From: Scytolyngbya sp. HA4215-MV1
Lineage (GTDB): Bacteria > Cyanobacteriota > Cyanobacteriia > Leptolyngbyales > Leptolyngbyaceae
Reading direction: 5' to 3'
Length of the DNA: 64,000 nucleotides
Assembly (NCBI GenBank): GCA_019359045.1
Contig: JAHHIA010000004.1
Location: forward strand, 434,001 to 498,000
Part shown: positions 10,217 through 22,098 of the stretch, piece by piece
How the letters are laid out: the number at the start of each line of letters is the position of its first letter
Numbering within the stretch: position 1 is the first letter of the stretch
Notes under the pieces: generated by a model
Seen by the model: the letters and a program-made list of their open reading frames with translations, nothing else
Told to the model about the DNA's origin: nothing
Database searches by the model: none
Translations under genes and position numbers: made by a program

Positions 10217-11881
10217 TTAATCCACAACGGGTTGGGTTAACGCCAGAATTTGATCGAACTGAAAATTATGCGTCCAGTCTGTCAATATCTCAGCAATAAA
10301 AAGATGCGTTGGAGGAATTTCTTGAATTAATTGTAAAATTGGTTGGTCGAATCCTCGAATCGCTGCTTGATGCAACAAGGCGATCCACTCCGCTGACATC
10401 AAGGTTTTCAGCAGTTCACTAGTTAAATTTTCAGATCCTTTTGAGAGGGGAACAAACTGAGTTGAAAGATGCACTGGCTGCGGTTCATTGGCAAATGGGA
10501 AAGACGATCGGGTAGATAGATTTTCTGTCAAGACCGCATCTGCTGATACAGATTGCACCCGGATATAGAATTGGGCAGTGGTTCCCTGCCCTAAGCGACT
10601 CTCCAACGAAAGATCGCCCCCCATCCATTGAACAAATTTGCGACTAATCGGTAAACTTAGCCCCAAACCTTGCTCAGACTGACGTCCCGTCTCTGTTTGA
10701 TAAAAGACTGAAAATAATTGATCGACCTCTTCAGGAGCCATTCCAGGTCCCGTATCTTGGACTTCAAACAGAAGATGCAACCAGGAAGATTGAAGTTTTT
10801 CTGTAAATTGAAAATTGGCTTCCCCGGTTTCTGATGGGGGTTGCCCATCGCTTTCGGTTTGAATTGGCTCTTGACTCTCCACTCCTACATTACCCTGCCT
10901 GACTTGTAACGCCACTCGCCCAGTTTGCGTAAACCGGACGGCATTGTCTAGCAAGCTAGTTAAGACCTGACGCAGTTTGTTTTCGTCCGATCGCACATAG
11001 CGGCTTAAAGATTGAGAACGTTCTAGCGAAAACCGCAATCCCTTCGCTCGCGCTCTTAACTGCCAAAAGGAAGAAAGATTTTCAAGCAAGTCGTACAGAT
11101 CAAAACAACTTTCGTGCAAGGGAGGCTTGCTCGCTTCAGCACTAGCAACCGTTAAAATATTGTTGATTAAGTTAAGTAAATGTTGACCACTCCGATGAAT
11201 GGTCGCTAAATAATCTTGTTGTTCAGCCGAATTGGATAGCCCGCGTTCCAATAATTGGGTAAAGCCCAAAATGGCATTTAGAGGAGTGCGGAGTTCGTGG
11301 CTCATGCGTGCCAAAAACTCGCTCTTGGCATAATTTGAAGCTTCAGCTAATTCTTTTGCAATTTGCAACTCTGCCTCAATCAGACTACGTTTATGAATTT
11401 CTTGGTGTAAGGAGGTTTCAATTTGTTTGCGATCGCGAATCTCTTGTTGCAGTTGTTGATTTTGCATAATCAGTTGTTTCTGTAATCGCTGAATCACCAA
11501 CTGATGCTTAACCCGTGCCAAAACTTCCTCGGTTCGGAAAGGTTTTGTAATATAGTCCACTCCCCCCACTTCAAAAGCTTTGATTTTGTCGGTTACATCA
11601 TCTAAAGCACTGAGGAAAATAATAGGGATATATTGAGTTTGACCATTGGCTTTTAATGCTTGACAGACCTCATAGCCATTCATAATGGGCATCCGGATGT
11701 CGAGCAAAATCAAATCTGGCGGAGATGTCTGAATACCGATTAATGCCATAGAGCCACTTTTGACACAACGCACAGTGTATCCTTGCTCAATCAACGTGCT
11801 CGACAAAACGCGCAAGTTGTCTGGCGAGTCATCAACAATGAGAATGTCTTCTTTAAGCGGGGTCTCTAGCTCACGGTTCAT
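10217..11881 (-). CDS. REC-HisKA-HATPase sensor kinase with shared C-terminal tail
   Basis: 554 aa from the ATG at 11881, which overlaps the TGA of the preceding gene as ATGA. A longer frame to 11938 exists but would run 60 bases into that gene. An N-terminal REC domain ([18 protein letters not shown]; acceptor Asp in [16 protein letters not shown]; Lys in ITKPFR) is followed by a coiled coil (about 130-195), HisKA ([18 protein letters not shown]) and HATPase_c ([10 protein letters not shown]). The 60-residue tail ([14 protein letters not shown]) closes it. There is no C-terminal REC. The G2 box reads EQGLGLSLP instead of the usual GTGLGL, so the ATP lid may be altered. Architecture suggests a kinase whose activity is gated by phosphorylation of its own N-terminal receiver, possibly by the neighbouring hybrid kinases. 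Confidence 0.93.
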   Translation of the reverse strand: MNRELETPLKEDILIVDDSPDNLRVLSSTLIEQGYTVRCVKSGSMALIGIQTSPPDLILLDIRMPIMNGYEVCQALKANGQTQYIPIIFLSALDDVTDKIKAFEVGGVDYITKPFRTEEVLARVKHQLVIQRLQKQLIMQNQQLQQEIRDRKQIETSLHQEIHKRSLIEAELQIAKELAEASNYAKSEFLARMSHELRTPLNAILGFTQLLERGLSNSAEQQDYLATIHRSGQHLLNLINNILTVASAEASKPPLHESCFDLYDLLENLSSFWQLRARAKGLRFSLERSQSLSRYVRSDENKLRQVLTSLLDNAVRFTQTGRVALQVRQGNVGVESQEPIQTESDGQPPSETGEANFQFTEKLQSSWLHLLFEVQDTGPGMAPEEVDQLFSVFYQTETGRQSEQGLGLSLPISRKFVQWMGGDLSLESRLGQGTTAQFYIRVQSVSADAVLTENLSTRSSFPFANEPQPVHLSTQFVPLSKGSENLTSELLKTLMSAEWIALLHQAAIRGFDQPILQLIQEIPPTHLFIAEILTDWTHNFQFDQILALTQPVVD

Positions 11882-14800
11882 TCTGAATGCTGCTGAACGA
11901 AATGGATGATTTGATCGAACTGAAAGTTGATAACCCAATCTTTCAGGGTATTGATGAGCACCGTTTGCGTTACAGGGATTTGCTCAATCAGTTGTAGGAT
12001 GGGTTGATCCGAACCTCGAATCGCTGCTTGGTAAAGTTGCTGAGTCCACTCTGGAGACATGCCTGTGAGAGTGGCCGGAAACAGTGCAGATGAAGAACTG
12101 TCTGGGTCGCGAACTGTTGTTTGGGCACTTAAGGTATCTTCGTAGATATAACTTGCCCCCAGATGTTCTGAGATTTTCTCCAGAATGACTGCTTCTTGAA
12201 AAGGCTTGCGAACAAAGTCGTTGCAACCGACCGCCAAAACTTTCGTCCGATCTTCTTCAAAAGCGCTGGCAGTAAGGGCAATGATCACGGGTGGCGGAAA
12301 GGAATTGCAGAACTCTGTTGGCAGATCAGAGGACGTATTCTGCATCTTTCTAATTTGCTGAGTGGTGTTATAACCATCCATGATGGGCATCCGCATATCC
12401 ATCCAAATCAGATGGGGATGCCAGGTTCGCCAACAGGCGATCGCAGCTTGACCATCACTCGCTTCTTGCACCTCAAACCCAATACCTTGCAGTAAACGAG
12501 CTAATAGCTTGCGACTATCTGGATGGTCGTCTGCCACCAAAATGCGGTACGTCGGTTGCCCTGGCGCTAACGCGATCGCCCGTTGTCTAAAATGAGAAGG
12601 ACAATCGCTTGCTTGAGCAACTTGAATCCGAATTCCAAAACGAATCGATGTGCCCATTCCCGGTGCACTTTGGACTGCAATATCTCCCCCCATCAGCTGG
12701 ACAAATTTTTGGCTGATGGGCAACCCTAAACCGGTGCCTTCGTGACAGCTTTTGATATAGCTCGATTGAATAAATGGCTCAAATAATTTTTCCAGTTCAT
12801 CGGGATAAATCCCTAAGCCAGTATCTTCAATTTCAAAGTTCAAAAAGCCGGTTGTTGCCTCATCAAGAACCTCATCGATCCCGGTCGATCGGGGTGGTTT
12901 TGGGGTTTTCTGACAGAGCTTCACCCTTAAAGTCACCCCCCCCTCAGTAGTAAACTTAATTGCATTTCCTAATAGATTAATCAAAACTTGGCGTAGCTTC
13001 CCTTCATCGGTTTTAATGTACTGAGGAATTGGAGTAGCCGTATCAAAAATCAATTGCAACCCTTTAGATTTGGCTTTTAGCTGAAACATTTCTTCCAGGT
13101 TGCTGAGCAATTGATGCAGATCAAAACTCTGGACATTTAACGAAATGCCACCTGCTTCAATTTTGGACATCTCCAAAACATCGTTGATCAGGTTCAACAA
13201 ATGTTCACCACTTCGACCAATAATGCCGAGATACTCATGAATGGAGCTGTCAATTTTACATTCGCGACTCATCAGCTGTGTAAAACCCAGGATGGCATTA
13301 AGGGGTGTGCGCAATTCATGGCTCATATTTGCCAAAAATTCACTCTTAGTTCGGTTGGCGATTTCAGCAGCTTCTTTGGCTCGCTGTAACGCAACCTCGG
13401 CTTGCTTCCGTTCGTGAATATCCTCAATCACGCCAATAAAGTATTGAGGAATGCCAACGGCATCGCGTAAGAGAGATGCCGTCAGGTTGACCCATCGCAG
13501 TTGACCATCGTGGCAAATGTAGCGCGTTTCGATCGAATAGGTCTGGATTTTGCCCATCAGCGCTTGGTGCGTATATTTCAAGTTCTCATCCAGATCTCCA
13601 GGATGAGTGATTGATTGAGCCATCATCGTCAACAGGGTGGACTCCGAATACCCCAATAAATCGCAGAGTCGTTTGTTGACTCGAATGAGTTTCCCCTCAG
13701 TGGTCGCTAGGGCTATGCCGACCGCAGCTTGTTCAAAAATGGCACGAAAGCGCTCTTCACTTTCTCGGAGTGCGGCTTCTGCTCGTTTGCGATCGCTAAT
13801 ATCGCGGGCAACCAAAATGACAGAATTGTCGGAAATGGGTGAAATATTTGCAGATAACCAGACATCTCGCCCTGAGATGGGGAGATGATATTCCAGATTA
13901 ATCGTTTGTAGATCGGACAAACTGGTCTGGATTCCCTCCAAAATCAAGTCAGCCGTAGGCTGGGGCAAGGTTTCATGCAGTGTCTTACCCAACATTACCG
14001 ATTCGGGATGGTATAGATTGGGGCTCGTCGGAGACAGTTTGAGGCAGCGCCCATTAGTATCTCGTACAACTACCACATCTGTCATGGCAGTAAATAACGC
14101 GCGTAATTCGGCTTCCGCTTGCTTCTGAGCCAGTACACTGCCTAATTGAGTGGCTAAAGCCGATACCAGTTGAGTGAGCCGTTCATTTTGAGCACAAGAT
14201 TCTTTTAAGAAAAAGACCAGAACTGCTAAAACCTTTGCCTGACACGGTGTTTCAACATCTGGAGTATGGCTGATGGATCTGACTGGGCGATCGTTCGTAA
14301 CCAATATCGGCACACCAAAGTGAGCATTAAAGTCACCATGAGCAAGCGCGATCGAACCCTCATCTAGGCTAACGTTGACCTCCCTGGAGGCAACGGCGGC
14401 TTCTAGTTCTACATCGATTGCCCACTCTGTTTTTTGCTGACTCCACACCCGTCCGGCAATGCCTTCATTGGGGCGAAACGTAACGTGAGTAATCTGCTGG
14501 CGCAATTGCTTCAAGCGATCGGTGACATCTGGCGTTGCAACCGACTGATTACAGTACCAGATCGGGCTACATTCCAAAACGCTGCCATCTGCCGCAGGCA
14601 ACCAAACTTCTCCATACAGCCAGCCAGTTGCCTCACACAATCTGCCTAACGCCACCTCTAATGCCTGATCAAAATCTGAGGCAGCCGTAATTGACTGGGT
14701 AATATCTAATAAGAGTTGAACTTCTTCTTCGGCTTGTTTGCGTTTGGCATCGGTTTGGTGAGCTGTAATTAACTTACCAATGCTTTGCGCCATCAACTCA

Positions 14801-16203
14801 ATAATTTCTTTTTCGTGATTCTCGAACCCTTCTTGTCTAATTTCTTGAGAGAAGAAGCAAAGGGTGCCATAAAGCGCTCCGTTTACAAAAATTGGAGTTC
14901 CTAAGTAAGACTCTAGTTTGAGCGATCGGTATAGCGGATGGCATTGCATGGCAGCCATTTGCCCAACCTGGGTGAAGGCAGTGGTTTTACCAGCTTCAAC
15001 GACTTTGCCGCAGTAAGCATCCGCCAAATTAACGGTTAAGGTGGGAACAATTCCCTCAATCTCAGTTTTGACCGCCACAAAAGTGTAATGGTCGTCCTGT
15101 ACCCGACCGATCGCCCCACTGGCAAAATTGAGTACTTCACACCCAGTTTTGAGATAATCTGTAAACATCACCTCAAAACTTTTGAAATCCGTCATGTTGA
15201 GACGATGCAACTGTTTCAGGCTGGTGCTAAAGGTTGCCAATGCCTGCGTTTTTTTGTGCAGCTCTAGCTCTGAGGCTCTGCGAACCGTGATATTCTGCGC
15301 CACCCAAATAATGGTATCGGAGGAAAGGGGAGAGATCCGAGCACTAAACCAAGTGGTTTTTTCCCCTAAAAGCAAATGATATTCACAATCAAGAGTTTGT
15401 TGGGTTTGCAAAGATTGTTGAATGTAGCTCAATAATCGATTGGCTTCTTCGGTCGGAAAAATGTCTTGTAACGTTCTTCCCAGCAGTTCATGACTCGATC
15501 GACACACCTGATCTAGGTTGGTCGGCGCGATCTTGAGATAACATCCTTCACTATCGAGGACCAAAACGACATCCGTCATTGCTGCAAACAGGCCTCTCAG
15601 TTCTGCTTCAGAGGCTTGTAGTGCTTCTTCTGCCTGCTGCAATTCATTTAATGCGCGATCTCGTTTGCGAATTTCTTCTTGAAGTTGCTGATTTTGTTGA
15701 ATGAGTTTTACTTGTTGTTGTTGCAGTTCTTTTTGGAGCTTCAAAAGTTGAAATTGATGTTCAATACGGACTAAGACCTCTTTGACCCGAAAGGGTTTTG
15801 TAATATAATCGGTTCCCCCCACAGAAAATGCCTTAATTTTTCCTTCGACTTCTTCGATCGCACTCAAAAAAATGATGGGGATGTTACTCGTTTGCTCATC
15901 TGCTTTGAGTCGTTTACAAACTTCATAACCATCCAACCCCGGCATCATAATATCTAACAAGATTAAATCTGGCGGATCAATTTTTGCCATCTCTAACGCA
16001 GACAAACCATCCGCAGCACAGTACAATTCGTAGCCGTGCTTAGCCAACATCTTAGCTAGCAGATCAAGATTTTCGGGCGTATCATCTACGATTAGAATGT
16101 GACCTCTAGAAGTGTCAGATAGCTCGGTATTTATTTTGGAATCTACATCATCTAAACTCACTGGAGTATCCGTTAATTTCCAAATGAATGAGCCGAAAAT
16201 CAT
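11878..16203 (-). CDS. REC-PAS-GAF-GAF-PAS-PAS hybrid histidine kinase (1441 aa)
   Basis: Soluble protein with receivers at both ends. N-terminal REC ([19 protein letters not shown]; Asp in [16 protein letters not shown], Lys in ITKPF), coiled coil (about 155-205), PAS (205-315), GAF (335-490), GAF (505-690), PAS (700-810), PAS (820-940), HisKA ([16 protein letters not shown], His near 962), HATPase_c ([16 protein letters not shown]), C-terminal REC (Asp in [11 protein letters not shown] near 1267, Lys in RKPF) and the shared tail ([15 protein letters not shown]). Neither GAF has a recognisable bilin-binding CH motif, so the signals are unknown. The ATG overlaps the upstream stop by one base (TAATG), and the TGA overlaps the start of the REC-kinase gene. 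This tight packing points to cotranscription and coupled translation. Confidence 0.95.
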   Translation of the reverse strand: MIFGSFIWKLTDTPVSLDDVDSKINTELSDTSRGHILIVDDTPENLDLLAKMLAKHGYELYCAADGLSALEMAKIDPPDLILLDIMMPGLDGYEVCKRLKADEQTSNIPIIFLSAIEEVEGKIKAFSVGGTDYITKPFRVKEVLVRIEHQFQLLKLQKELQQQQVKLIQQNQQLQEEIRKRDRALNELQQAEEALQASEAELRGLFAAMTDVVLVLDSEGCYLKIAPTNLDQVCRSSHELLGRTLQDIFPTEEANRLLSYIQQSLQTQQTLDCEYHLLLGEKTTWFSARISPLSSDTIIWVAQNITVRRASELELHKKTQALATFSTSLKQLHRLNMTDFKSFEVMFTDYLKTGCEVLNFASGAIGRVQDDHYTFVAVKTEIEGIVPTLTVNLADAYCGKVVEAGKTTAFTQVGQMAAMQCHPLYRSLKLESYLGTPIFVNGALYGTLCFFSQEIRQEGFENHEKEIIELMAQSIGKLITAHQTDAKRKQAEEEVQLLLDITQSITAASDFDQALEVALGRLCEATGWLYGEVWLPAADGSVLECSPIWYCNQSVATPDVTDRLKQLRQQITHVTFRPNEGIAGRVWSQQKTEWAIDVELEAAVASREVNVSLDEGSIALAHGDFNAHFGVPILVTNDRPVRSISHTPDVETPCQAKVLAVLVFFLKESCAQNERLTQLVSALATQLGSVLAQKQAEAELRALFTAMTDVVVVRDTNGRCLKLSPTSPNLYHPESVMLGKTLHETLPQPTADLILEGIQTSLSDLQTINLEYHLPISGRDVWLSANISPISDNSVILVARDISDRKRAEAALRESEERFRAIFEQAAVGIALATTEGKLIRVNKRLCDLLGYSESTLLTMMAQSITHPGDLDENLKYTHQALMGKIQTYSIETRYICHDGQLRWVNLTASLLRDAVGIPQYFIGVIEDIHERKQAEVALQRAKEAAEIANRTKSEFLANMSHELRTPLNAILGFTQLMSRECKIDSSIHEYLGIIGRSGEHLLNLINDVLEMSKIEAGGISLNVQSFDLHQLLSNLEEMFQLKAKSKGLQLIFDTATPIPQYIKTDEGKLRQVLINLLGNAIKFTTEGGVTLRVKLCQKTPKPPRSTGIDEVLDEATTGFLNFEIEDTGLGIYPDELEKLFEPFIQSSYIKSCHEGTGLGLPISQKFVQLMGGDIAVQSAPGMGTSIRFGIRIQVAQASDCPSHFRQRAIALAPGQPTYRILVADDHPDSRKLLARLLQGIGFEVQEASDGQAAIACWRTWHPHLIWMDMRMPIMDGYNTTQQIRKMQNTSSDLPTEFCNSFPPPVIIALTASAFEEDRTKVLAVGCNDFVRKPFQEAVILEKISEHLGASYIYEDTLSAQTTVRDPDSSSSALFPATLTGMSPEWTQQLYQAAIRGSDQPILQLIEQIPVTQTVLINTLKDWVINFQFDQIIHFVQQHSE

Positions 16204-19200
16204 TAATCAATAGAATGAGCAGGGAAGGATTCAATTGCAGTTTGTGTGACTGACAGGATTTGTTCAAAATCAAAATTATAGACTTTCTCCTTTAAACTCT
16301 GAGCTAATTCAGCATGGTCTTCAGGAATCTGTTGAATCAAAGCCAGAATCTGTTGAGGATCGAGTTGCATAGTGGCGTGAGAAAGTTGAGTGAGCCATGC
16401 GATCGGCATGACTTGCAAAACGGACGGCAAGAGAATCGAACAGCTTTCTGATGAAGGTAAAGATTGAACCAGCGAAATTGAGTTGGCGTGGGTGGATAAT
16501 CCTGATCTCTCTTGATAAAGATATTCAACGCCCAAATAGTGTGCCATTTTTTCAAGAATAATGCTTTCTTGAAAAGGCTTGCGGACGAAGTCATCACAAC
16601 CACAACTCAAAACTTTGGTGCGCTCTTCTTCAAACGCACTGGCAGTGAGGGCAATGATTTTGGTCGAATTGGGCAACGCAGGAGGGCGAGAGGTGTTTGC
16701 AGCCATAGCGATCGCCCGCTTTTTGGCAATCACTTGCTCCTTGGCGCGAATCTGCCGAACCGCCTCGTATCCATCCATTTCGGGCATTCGGATATCCATC
16801 CAAATCAGATGGGGTTGCCAAACCTCCCACAAAGAGACGGCTTCACGACCATTGGTGGCTTCTTTGACCATAAACCCCATCGGTTTCAACAGACTGAGCA
16901 AAAGTTGGCGATTTGCCCAATTATCTTCTACCAAAAGAATTCGATAGCTGGGCTGCTGAGGGGCTAGCGCGATCGCTTGTCGATAAGGAGAATGGTTTGG
17001 CAAAACTATTGAAGTAGCCAACTCAACCGGAATCTCGAACTTGAAAGTTGCTCCCTGGTTCAGTTGACTCTCTACTGTTATTTCGCCCCCCATGAGATGC
17101 ACAAATTGTTGGCTAATCGGCAACCCCAATCCAGTGCCTTCGGGATGGATTGTGTTGTTTTTGGATTGGACAAACGGCTCGAATAAACTTTTGTGTTCTT
17201 CGGCATCTATCCCAGGACCCGTATCCTTCACTTCAAAGCAAAGGTGGAAAAAGTGGGAGGCTGAAACAGAAGCTGAAAAACATCGCTCAGAGCCTTTGAC
17301 ACGCAAAGTCACATGACCTTTATGTGTAAACTTGATGGCATTTCCCAATAAGTTAATTAAAACTTGGCGAAGTTTATTTTCATCCGTTTTGATGTATTGC
17401 GGCAGGTTGGCAGCCCGATCGAAAAAGAGCCGCAATCCTTTATTTTCTGCCCGTAATTGGAACATTTCTTCGAGCGTATCTAGCAATTGATACAGATCAA
17501 AATCGGACACATTAAATGTGATGCGCCCCGCTTCGATTTTGGACATTTCCAGAATGTCATTGATGATGTTGAGTAAATGTTCACCGCTGCGATTGATGAT
17601 ACCGAGATGTTCTTGATGATCTCGGCTCAAGGATGAATCACGCACCATCAATTGGCTAAAGCCCAAAATTGCATTGAGTGGAGTTCGCAATTCGTGGCTC
17701 ATATTTGCCAGAAAAACGCTTTTGGCACGGTTTGCTTCAGCACTGCGACTGGCTTCGCGCATGGCAGCTTCTTTGGCTTCTTTAAGAGCAAATTCAGTTT
17801 GTTTGCGATCGGTAATCTCCTCAACCACACCGATGGTCATCTGAGGCTGATTGGCAGCATCATAAACTAAAGAGACTGTCAAATTCCCCCAGAAAAAGGA
17901 ACCATCTTTGCGGATAAACCGTTTTTCTATGCAAAACGTAGGCAGTTCCCCAGCAAGCATGGCTTGAAAACAGGCAGAATCTTGGGAATAATCTTCTGGA
18001 TGAGTAATTTCTTGGACTCCAATGGTGGTCATCTCTGCCAAGGTGTATCCCAGCATGTCGCAGTATTTTTGGTTAACCAGCAAAAACTGCCCACTCAGAT
18101 TGGTATAGCCCAGTCCTACCGCTGCTTGTTCAAAGATATTTCGGAAGCGCCCTTCACTTACTTGCAGTTCGGCTTCCACTTGCTTGCGATCGGTAATATC
18201 CAGTCCGGTTCCCACCAACTGGATCACCTGCCCTTGGGCATTCAAGACAGGCTCTCCCTTGCTCAGCAAATAACGGATGGAGCCATCGGGTCGAATAATG
18301 CGGTGTTCAATTTCGTAGGGGGTGCGTTGTGTGATCGCCTGCTGGATGACATCGGCATGAATTGCCATATCTTCGGAAACATTTTTTCGCTGCCACTCCA
18401 GATAAGTGGGTGTAGGCCCGGTCGGCTCTAGCCCATAGATACGAAAGAGTTCTTCAGACCAGATGATTTTCTGGGTGGCGATGTCAAATTCCCAACTCCC
18501 GATATGGGCAATGCGCTGAGCTTGGAGCAGACGTTCTTCGCTTTGGCGCAGTTTTTCTTCTGCCTGTTTACGATCGCTAACATCCTGCACCAAGGAAAAC
18601 ATGGCAGTAATATTGCCAGCTTCATCCAGAAGCACCGAGTTAAACCATTCGCAATAAACGACCGAGCCATCCTTACGATAGTTGCGATTGTGACAGATGC
18701 ACGAATCGACAGCACCATCCAACATTTTTGTGGCAGTTTGATTAATTTTGTCTAAATCCTCTTCAAATAAGAATTTCCACTCGTACATGCTCTTGCCGAG
18801 TACTTCTTCCGCTTGCCAACCAAAAATTTCTTCAGCGCATTTTGACCAGCTCTGTACCCGAAATTCCTGATTCCAGCGGATGGTGGCAAGGGGGGTGTTC
18901 TCAACCAGATAAGTCAATTCTCGGTGAGCCAGATCCAGAGCTTTTTCGGTTTGTTTGCGATCGCTAATATCTTCTAAAACGCCCAGCAAATATTGACAAT
19001 CGCTCGTGGGATCGCTGATCAACGATACGGTCAGATAGCCCCATCGCACTTCCCCGTTCTTACAAAGAAAGCGCTTCTCCATAGAGAATGTCGAAATTTC
19101 ACCCGCCAGAACACGTTGGGTTTGTGTCAGATCGAGGGTTAAATCATCGGGGTGGGTAATCTCCTGAAAGGTCAGATTGCGTAATTCTGCTTCGGTATAT

Positions 19201-21641
19201 CCGACAAAATTGCAATATCCCCGATTGACATTGATGAATTGACCTGCTGCCGTGATCTGGGTGATGCCGACAGCAGCATGGTCAAAGATGGCACGTAACC
19301 GAGCTTCGCTCGATTGCAAAGCAAATTCAATTTGTTTGCGATCGGTAATATCCGATGCCACGACTTCCAAACACTGATCTTCCAGATTCAACCAAACTGA
19401 GAAGAGGCCCCAACGAATCGAACCATCCAGATGACGATATTGGGATTCGTAGTTGGTTAGCCTGCCATGTTGGCGAAGTTCCTGCAATATCCATTGACGA
19501 TCGCCAGGATTGACATGAAATCCTTCACTTAGCTTCTGTCCGATAAACTCTTCTGGAGAATGCCCCCCCACCAGTTCTGCAAAGCGTTGATTGCAATCTA
19601 TAAATAAGCCATCACTGATAGACGTGCGGAAGATCGCAACTTGAGAGCCTTCATAGAAGCGGCGATACTTGAGTTCACTGCGTTTCAGTGCTTCTTCTAT
19701 TTGTTTGCGATCGGTAATGTCGAGGCAATAACCCAAATAACCCGCAAAATTGCCTTCTAAATCATAAAATGCCTGTCCACAGTCCAGTAACCAGCGATAC
19801 TCGCCACTGTGGTGCCGCAAGCGGTATTCCATCTCAAATGGCTGACGGGCGGCAAAGGCTTGGTGATAGGTCTGGAGGCAAGCGTCTAAGTCTTCGGGAT
19901 GAACTCCAGCCCTCCAGCCTTCTCCCCTTTCTTGTTCCAGGGTGCGCCCGGTAAATTTCAACCAGGACTGATTGAAATAGTTGCATTGAGCATCGACGCC
20001 TGATCGCCAGATCAACGCTGGGAAAGATTCAAATAAAGTCAAATAAAAATCGCGAGACTTTGCCAGTTCTTGCTCTGCCAGTTGTCGTTGTTTCTGGCTC
20101 TCGGCAAACTGAAGTGAAAAAGCCATGAAATCAGCAATCTCAACAAGCATCTGGATTTCCTGCTCGCTCCAGGAACGAGGACGATCGCAGGTTAGGCTCA
20201 ATAGCCCCATGTACTCGGAAGATTGAGTCAGGGGGATTGCCAGCATCGCTCGAATCTCAATCTGGGTTAACAGGTTGGCAACCGGAACCAATTCCGGCAC
20301 TTGAGTGATATCTGGAGAAACGAAAACTTTGCCCGATCGCAGCATTGCCAAATAATTGGGAACCAGCCGCAGGTCAAACTGCATTCCCTGGCAATCGGAC
20401 ATGGAAATTGGTTGAAAGGAAACGCGTGTTTCCAGTTGATCGAAACGATCAATCACACAATACCGCACCCGTAAATCGGGAATGAACTGATGAATCAGGT
20501 TGGGAATCCGCTCCATGAGCTGTTCTACAGTTAAGTGAGTAACCCGATCAACAGTGATGGCGTTAATCAGCTGTAAACAGGACTGGCTTTCCTTCAAAGA
20601 TTTTTGCGTTGCCTGGTGCTGCAAAATCTCTTGTTGGAGAGCGGCATTAGTTCGTTCAAGCTCCGCAGTACGTGCCTGGACTTTCGCTTCGAGTTGCGTG
20701 TTCAGCCCTTCAAGTTGTTGATAGAGTTCTGACTGCTGGATGGCGATCGCAACGGGTACGGTCAGTTGATTGAGTAACTCGGTTTCAGTTGCCTGCCAGG
20801 CACGCGGGGCAGCACACTGGTGTGCAATCAGTAGTCCCCAAAGATGAGTTGTCGCATTCCCAATCACCACAGGCACGACTAGATAAGCTTTAACCTGAAA
20901 TTGTTCAAGTAGCTGAATATGACGGTCTGCCAAATTTGCTTCATAAATATTGTCTATGGCTTGCGTTTTCCCTTGGGTGTAGTCTTTTGTGACCTGAGTG
21001 TAGAAGCAGGTATCTTGCGGCTGCTCAGCTAAACCACACTGCCAGGGTGCCACGACCGACTCTGCAACAATTTTGCCGGTCATATTGGCGCCAAACTGAT
21101 ACATAAATACCCGATCGACGTTGAGTAACTGCTGTACTGCAGTCACCGTCGTTGTCAAAATATCCTGCAAATTGAGGGATTGACGAATCTGCTGGGTGAT
21201 TGCTGCAATGACCTGTTGTTGTTGTTGCTGCTGTGCAAGCCGTTGTTGCAACCTAAACTGAGTGATGACTGAGCGAACCGTGCGACATAACTGATCGGGT
21301 AAAAGCTGCCCTTTTATCAAATAATCTTTTGCCCCTTTTTTCAGCGCTTGTATTGCGATCGACACATCCTCCTGCCCAGTCAACATCACCACTGGCGCCA
21401 TTTGCTCGCCAAACCGCAGCATCAGTTCTGTTAGGACTTCTAAACCATTGAGATCAGGCATCAGATAGTCCAGCAAAATCACGTCCGGCTGGGCTTGCTC
21501 ACACCATTTCAGTGCCTCAATCGCGGAGTCGGTCTCTACAATGTTGTAAGCATAATGAGTGTCACTATCGAGAAAACGGCGATACATTTCCCGATCTTCG
21601 ATAGAGTCATCAATGAGCAAAACAGTCGGAGAGACACTCAT
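16203..21641 (-). CDS. giant hybrid kinase: REC-GAF-GAF-6xPAS-HisKA-HATPase-REC (1812 aa)
   Basis: N-terminal REC (Asp58 in [12 protein letters not shown]; the conserved Lys is in YLIKGQL, not KP) is followed by a first GAF (about 150-320) with cyanobacteriochrome features: Asp210-Thr-Cys212-Phe (a DXCF motif) and [20 protein letters not shown]. The canonical bilin Cys is replaced by Arg240, while His241 is kept. A second GAF (about 365-520), six PAS domains (about 535-1290, several ending in DITDRK), HisKA ([16 protein letters not shown], His near 1315), HATPase_c ([16 protein letters not shown]), a C-terminal REC ([14 protein letters not shown]) and the shared tail follow. It starts 2 bases after the Rcp gene's stop, so it is probably in the phytochrome transcript. 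A phytochrome-Rcp signal could enter through the N-terminal receiver; this is inference. Confidence 0.95.
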   Translation of the reverse strand: MSVSPTVLLIDDSIEDREMYRRFLDSDTHYAYNIVETDSAIEALKWCEQAQPDVILLDYLMPDLNGLEVLTELMLRFGEQMAPVVMLTGQEDVSIAIQALKKGAKDYLIKGQLLPDQLCRTVRSVITQFRLQQRLAQQQQQQQVIAAITQQIRQSLNLQDILTTTVTAVQQLLNVDRVFMYQFGANMTGKIVAESVVAPWQCGLAEQPQDTCFYTQVTKDYTQGKTQAIDNIYEANLADRHIQLLEQFQVKAYLVVPVVIGNATTHLWGLLIAHQCAAPRAWQATETELLNQLTVPVAIAIQQSELYQQLEGLNTQLEAKVQARTAELERTNAALQQEILQHQATQKSLKESQSCLQLINAITVDRVTHLTVEQLMERIPNLIHQFIPDLRVRYCVIDRFDQLETRVSFQPISMSDCQGMQFDLRLVPNYLAMLRSGKVFVSPDITQVPELVPVANLLTQIEIRAMLAIPLTQSSEYMGLLSLTCDRPRSWSEQEIQMLVEIADFMAFSLQFAESQKQRQLAEQELAKSRDFYLTLFESFPALIWRSGVDAQCNYFNQSWLKFTGRTLEQERGEGWRAGVHPEDLDACLQTYHQAFAARQPFEMEYRLRHHSGEYRWLLDCGQAFYDLEGNFAGYLGYCLDITDRKQIEEALKRSELKYRRFYEGSQVAIFRTSISDGLFIDCNQRFAELVGGHSPEEFIGQKLSEGFHVNPGDRQWILQELRQHGRLTNYESQYRHLDGSIRWGLFSVWLNLEDQCLEVVASDITDRKQIEFALQSSEARLRAIFDHAAVGITQITAAGQFINVNRGYCNFVGYTEAELRNLTFQEITHPDDLTLDLTQTQRVLAGEISTFSMEKRFLCKNGEVRWGYLTVSLISDPTSDCQYLLGVLEDISDRKQTEKALDLAHRELTYLVENTPLATIRWNQEFRVQSWSKCAEEIFGWQAEEVLGKSMYEWKFLFEEDLDKINQTATKMLDGAVDSCICHNRNYRKDGSVVYCEWFNSVLLDEAGNITAMFSLVQDVSDRKQAEEKLRQSEERLLQAQRIAHIGSWEFDIATQKIIWSEELFRIYGLEPTGPTPTYLEWQRKNVSEDMAIHADVIQQAITQRTPYEIEHRIIRPDGSIRYLLSKGEPVLNAQGQVIQLVGTGLDITDRKQVEAELQVSEGRFRNIFEQAAVGLGYTNLSGQFLLVNQKYCDMLGYTLAEMTTIGVQEITHPEDYSQDSACFQAMLAGELPTFCIEKRFIRKDGSFFWGNLTVSLVYDAANQPQMTIGVVEEITDRKQTEFALKEAKEAAMREASRSAEANRAKSVFLANMSHELRTPLNAILGFSQLMVRDSSLSRDHQEHLGIINRSGEHLLNIINDILEMSKIEAGRITFNVSDFDLYQLLDTLEEMFQLRAENKGLRLFFDRAANLPQYIKTDENKLRQVLINLLGNAIKFTHKGHVTLRVKGSERCFSASVSASHFFHLCFEVKDTGPGIDAEEHKSLFEPFVQSKNNTIHPEGTGLGLPISQQFVHLMGGEITVESQLNQGATFKFEIPVELATSIVLPNHSPYRQAIALAPQQPSYRILLVEDNWANRQLLLSLLKPMGFMVKEATNGREAVSLWEVWQPHLIWMDIRMPEMDGYEAVRQIRAKEQVIAKKRAIAMAANTSRPPALPNSTKIIALTASAFEEERTKVLSCGCDDFVRKPFQESIILEKMAHYLGVEYLYQERSGLSTHANSISLVQSLPSSESCSILLPSVLQVMPIAWLTQLSHATMQLDPQQILALIQQIPEDHAELAQSLKEKVYNFDFEQILSVTQTAIESFPAHSID

Positions 21642-21643
21642 AA

Positions 21644-22096
21644 TTACGTCGTTTCAGTGTGAGGAAGAATGTTTAGTTCCAACCAATAGCGAAAAAAATC
21701 TTGAATCGTCTGCTTTAATGCCTGGAGTCCGATCGGTTTGATCAAGTAGCTATTGATGCCGTAGCGATAACAAATATTGACATCTCGGCTATTGGAAGAA
21801 GTGGTCAGAACGACGATCGGAATACTCTTGAGATCTTCATCCTGCTTCACCTGTTGAATCACATCTCGTCCATCGGTTCCGGGCATATTGAGATCCAGTA
21901 AAATTACAGATGGGCGGGGAGATGCACTGGGATCGGTATAGATTCCTGTCCGGTAAAGGTAGTCCAAGGCTTCGTCTCCATCACAAACTCGATGAATGGG
22001 GTAGACACAACCAAGATTCTGCATAATTCGGGTAAATGCTGCAAAGTCTTCGTCACTATCTTCTGCAACTAGAATCATGGAATTAGAAGTCATCAT
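21644..22096 (-). CDS. Rcp1-type CheY-like response regulator
   Basis: 150 aa when started at the ATG at 22096 (a second ATG follows at 22093; a TTG start overlapping the upstream stop is also possible). It is a single receiver domain with the acidic pair EDSDED, acceptor Asp in VILLDLNMPGTDGRDV, Thr in VVLTTSS and Lys in YLIKPIG. The LNMPGTDGR signature and the extended C-terminal helix (TIQDFFRYWLELNILP) match the Rcp family, the partners of cyanobacterial phytochromes. It lies immediately downstream of a phytochrome kinase gene, so it is almost certainly that kinase's phosphotransfer partner. It has no output domain. Confidence 0.93.
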   Translation of the reverse strand: MMTSNSMILVAEDSDEDFAAFTRIMQNLGCVYPIHRVCDGDEALDYLYRTGIYTDPSASPRPSVILLDLNMPGTDGRDVIQQVKQDEDLKSIPIVVLTTSSNSRDVNICYRYGINSYLIKPIGLQALKQTIQDFFRYWLELNILPHTETT

Positions 22097-22098
22097 GC

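Noticed and set aside
10217-10410. C-terminal tail of the kinases considered as Hpt domain
   Set aside because: The His in LHQAA is not conserved in all copies and the Hpt Gly/Lys context is missing.
11882-11938. 20-residue upstream extension of the REC-kinase
   Set aside because: It would overlap the preceding gene by 60 bases; the ATGA overlap at 11881 and the normal REC start make the shorter form more likely.
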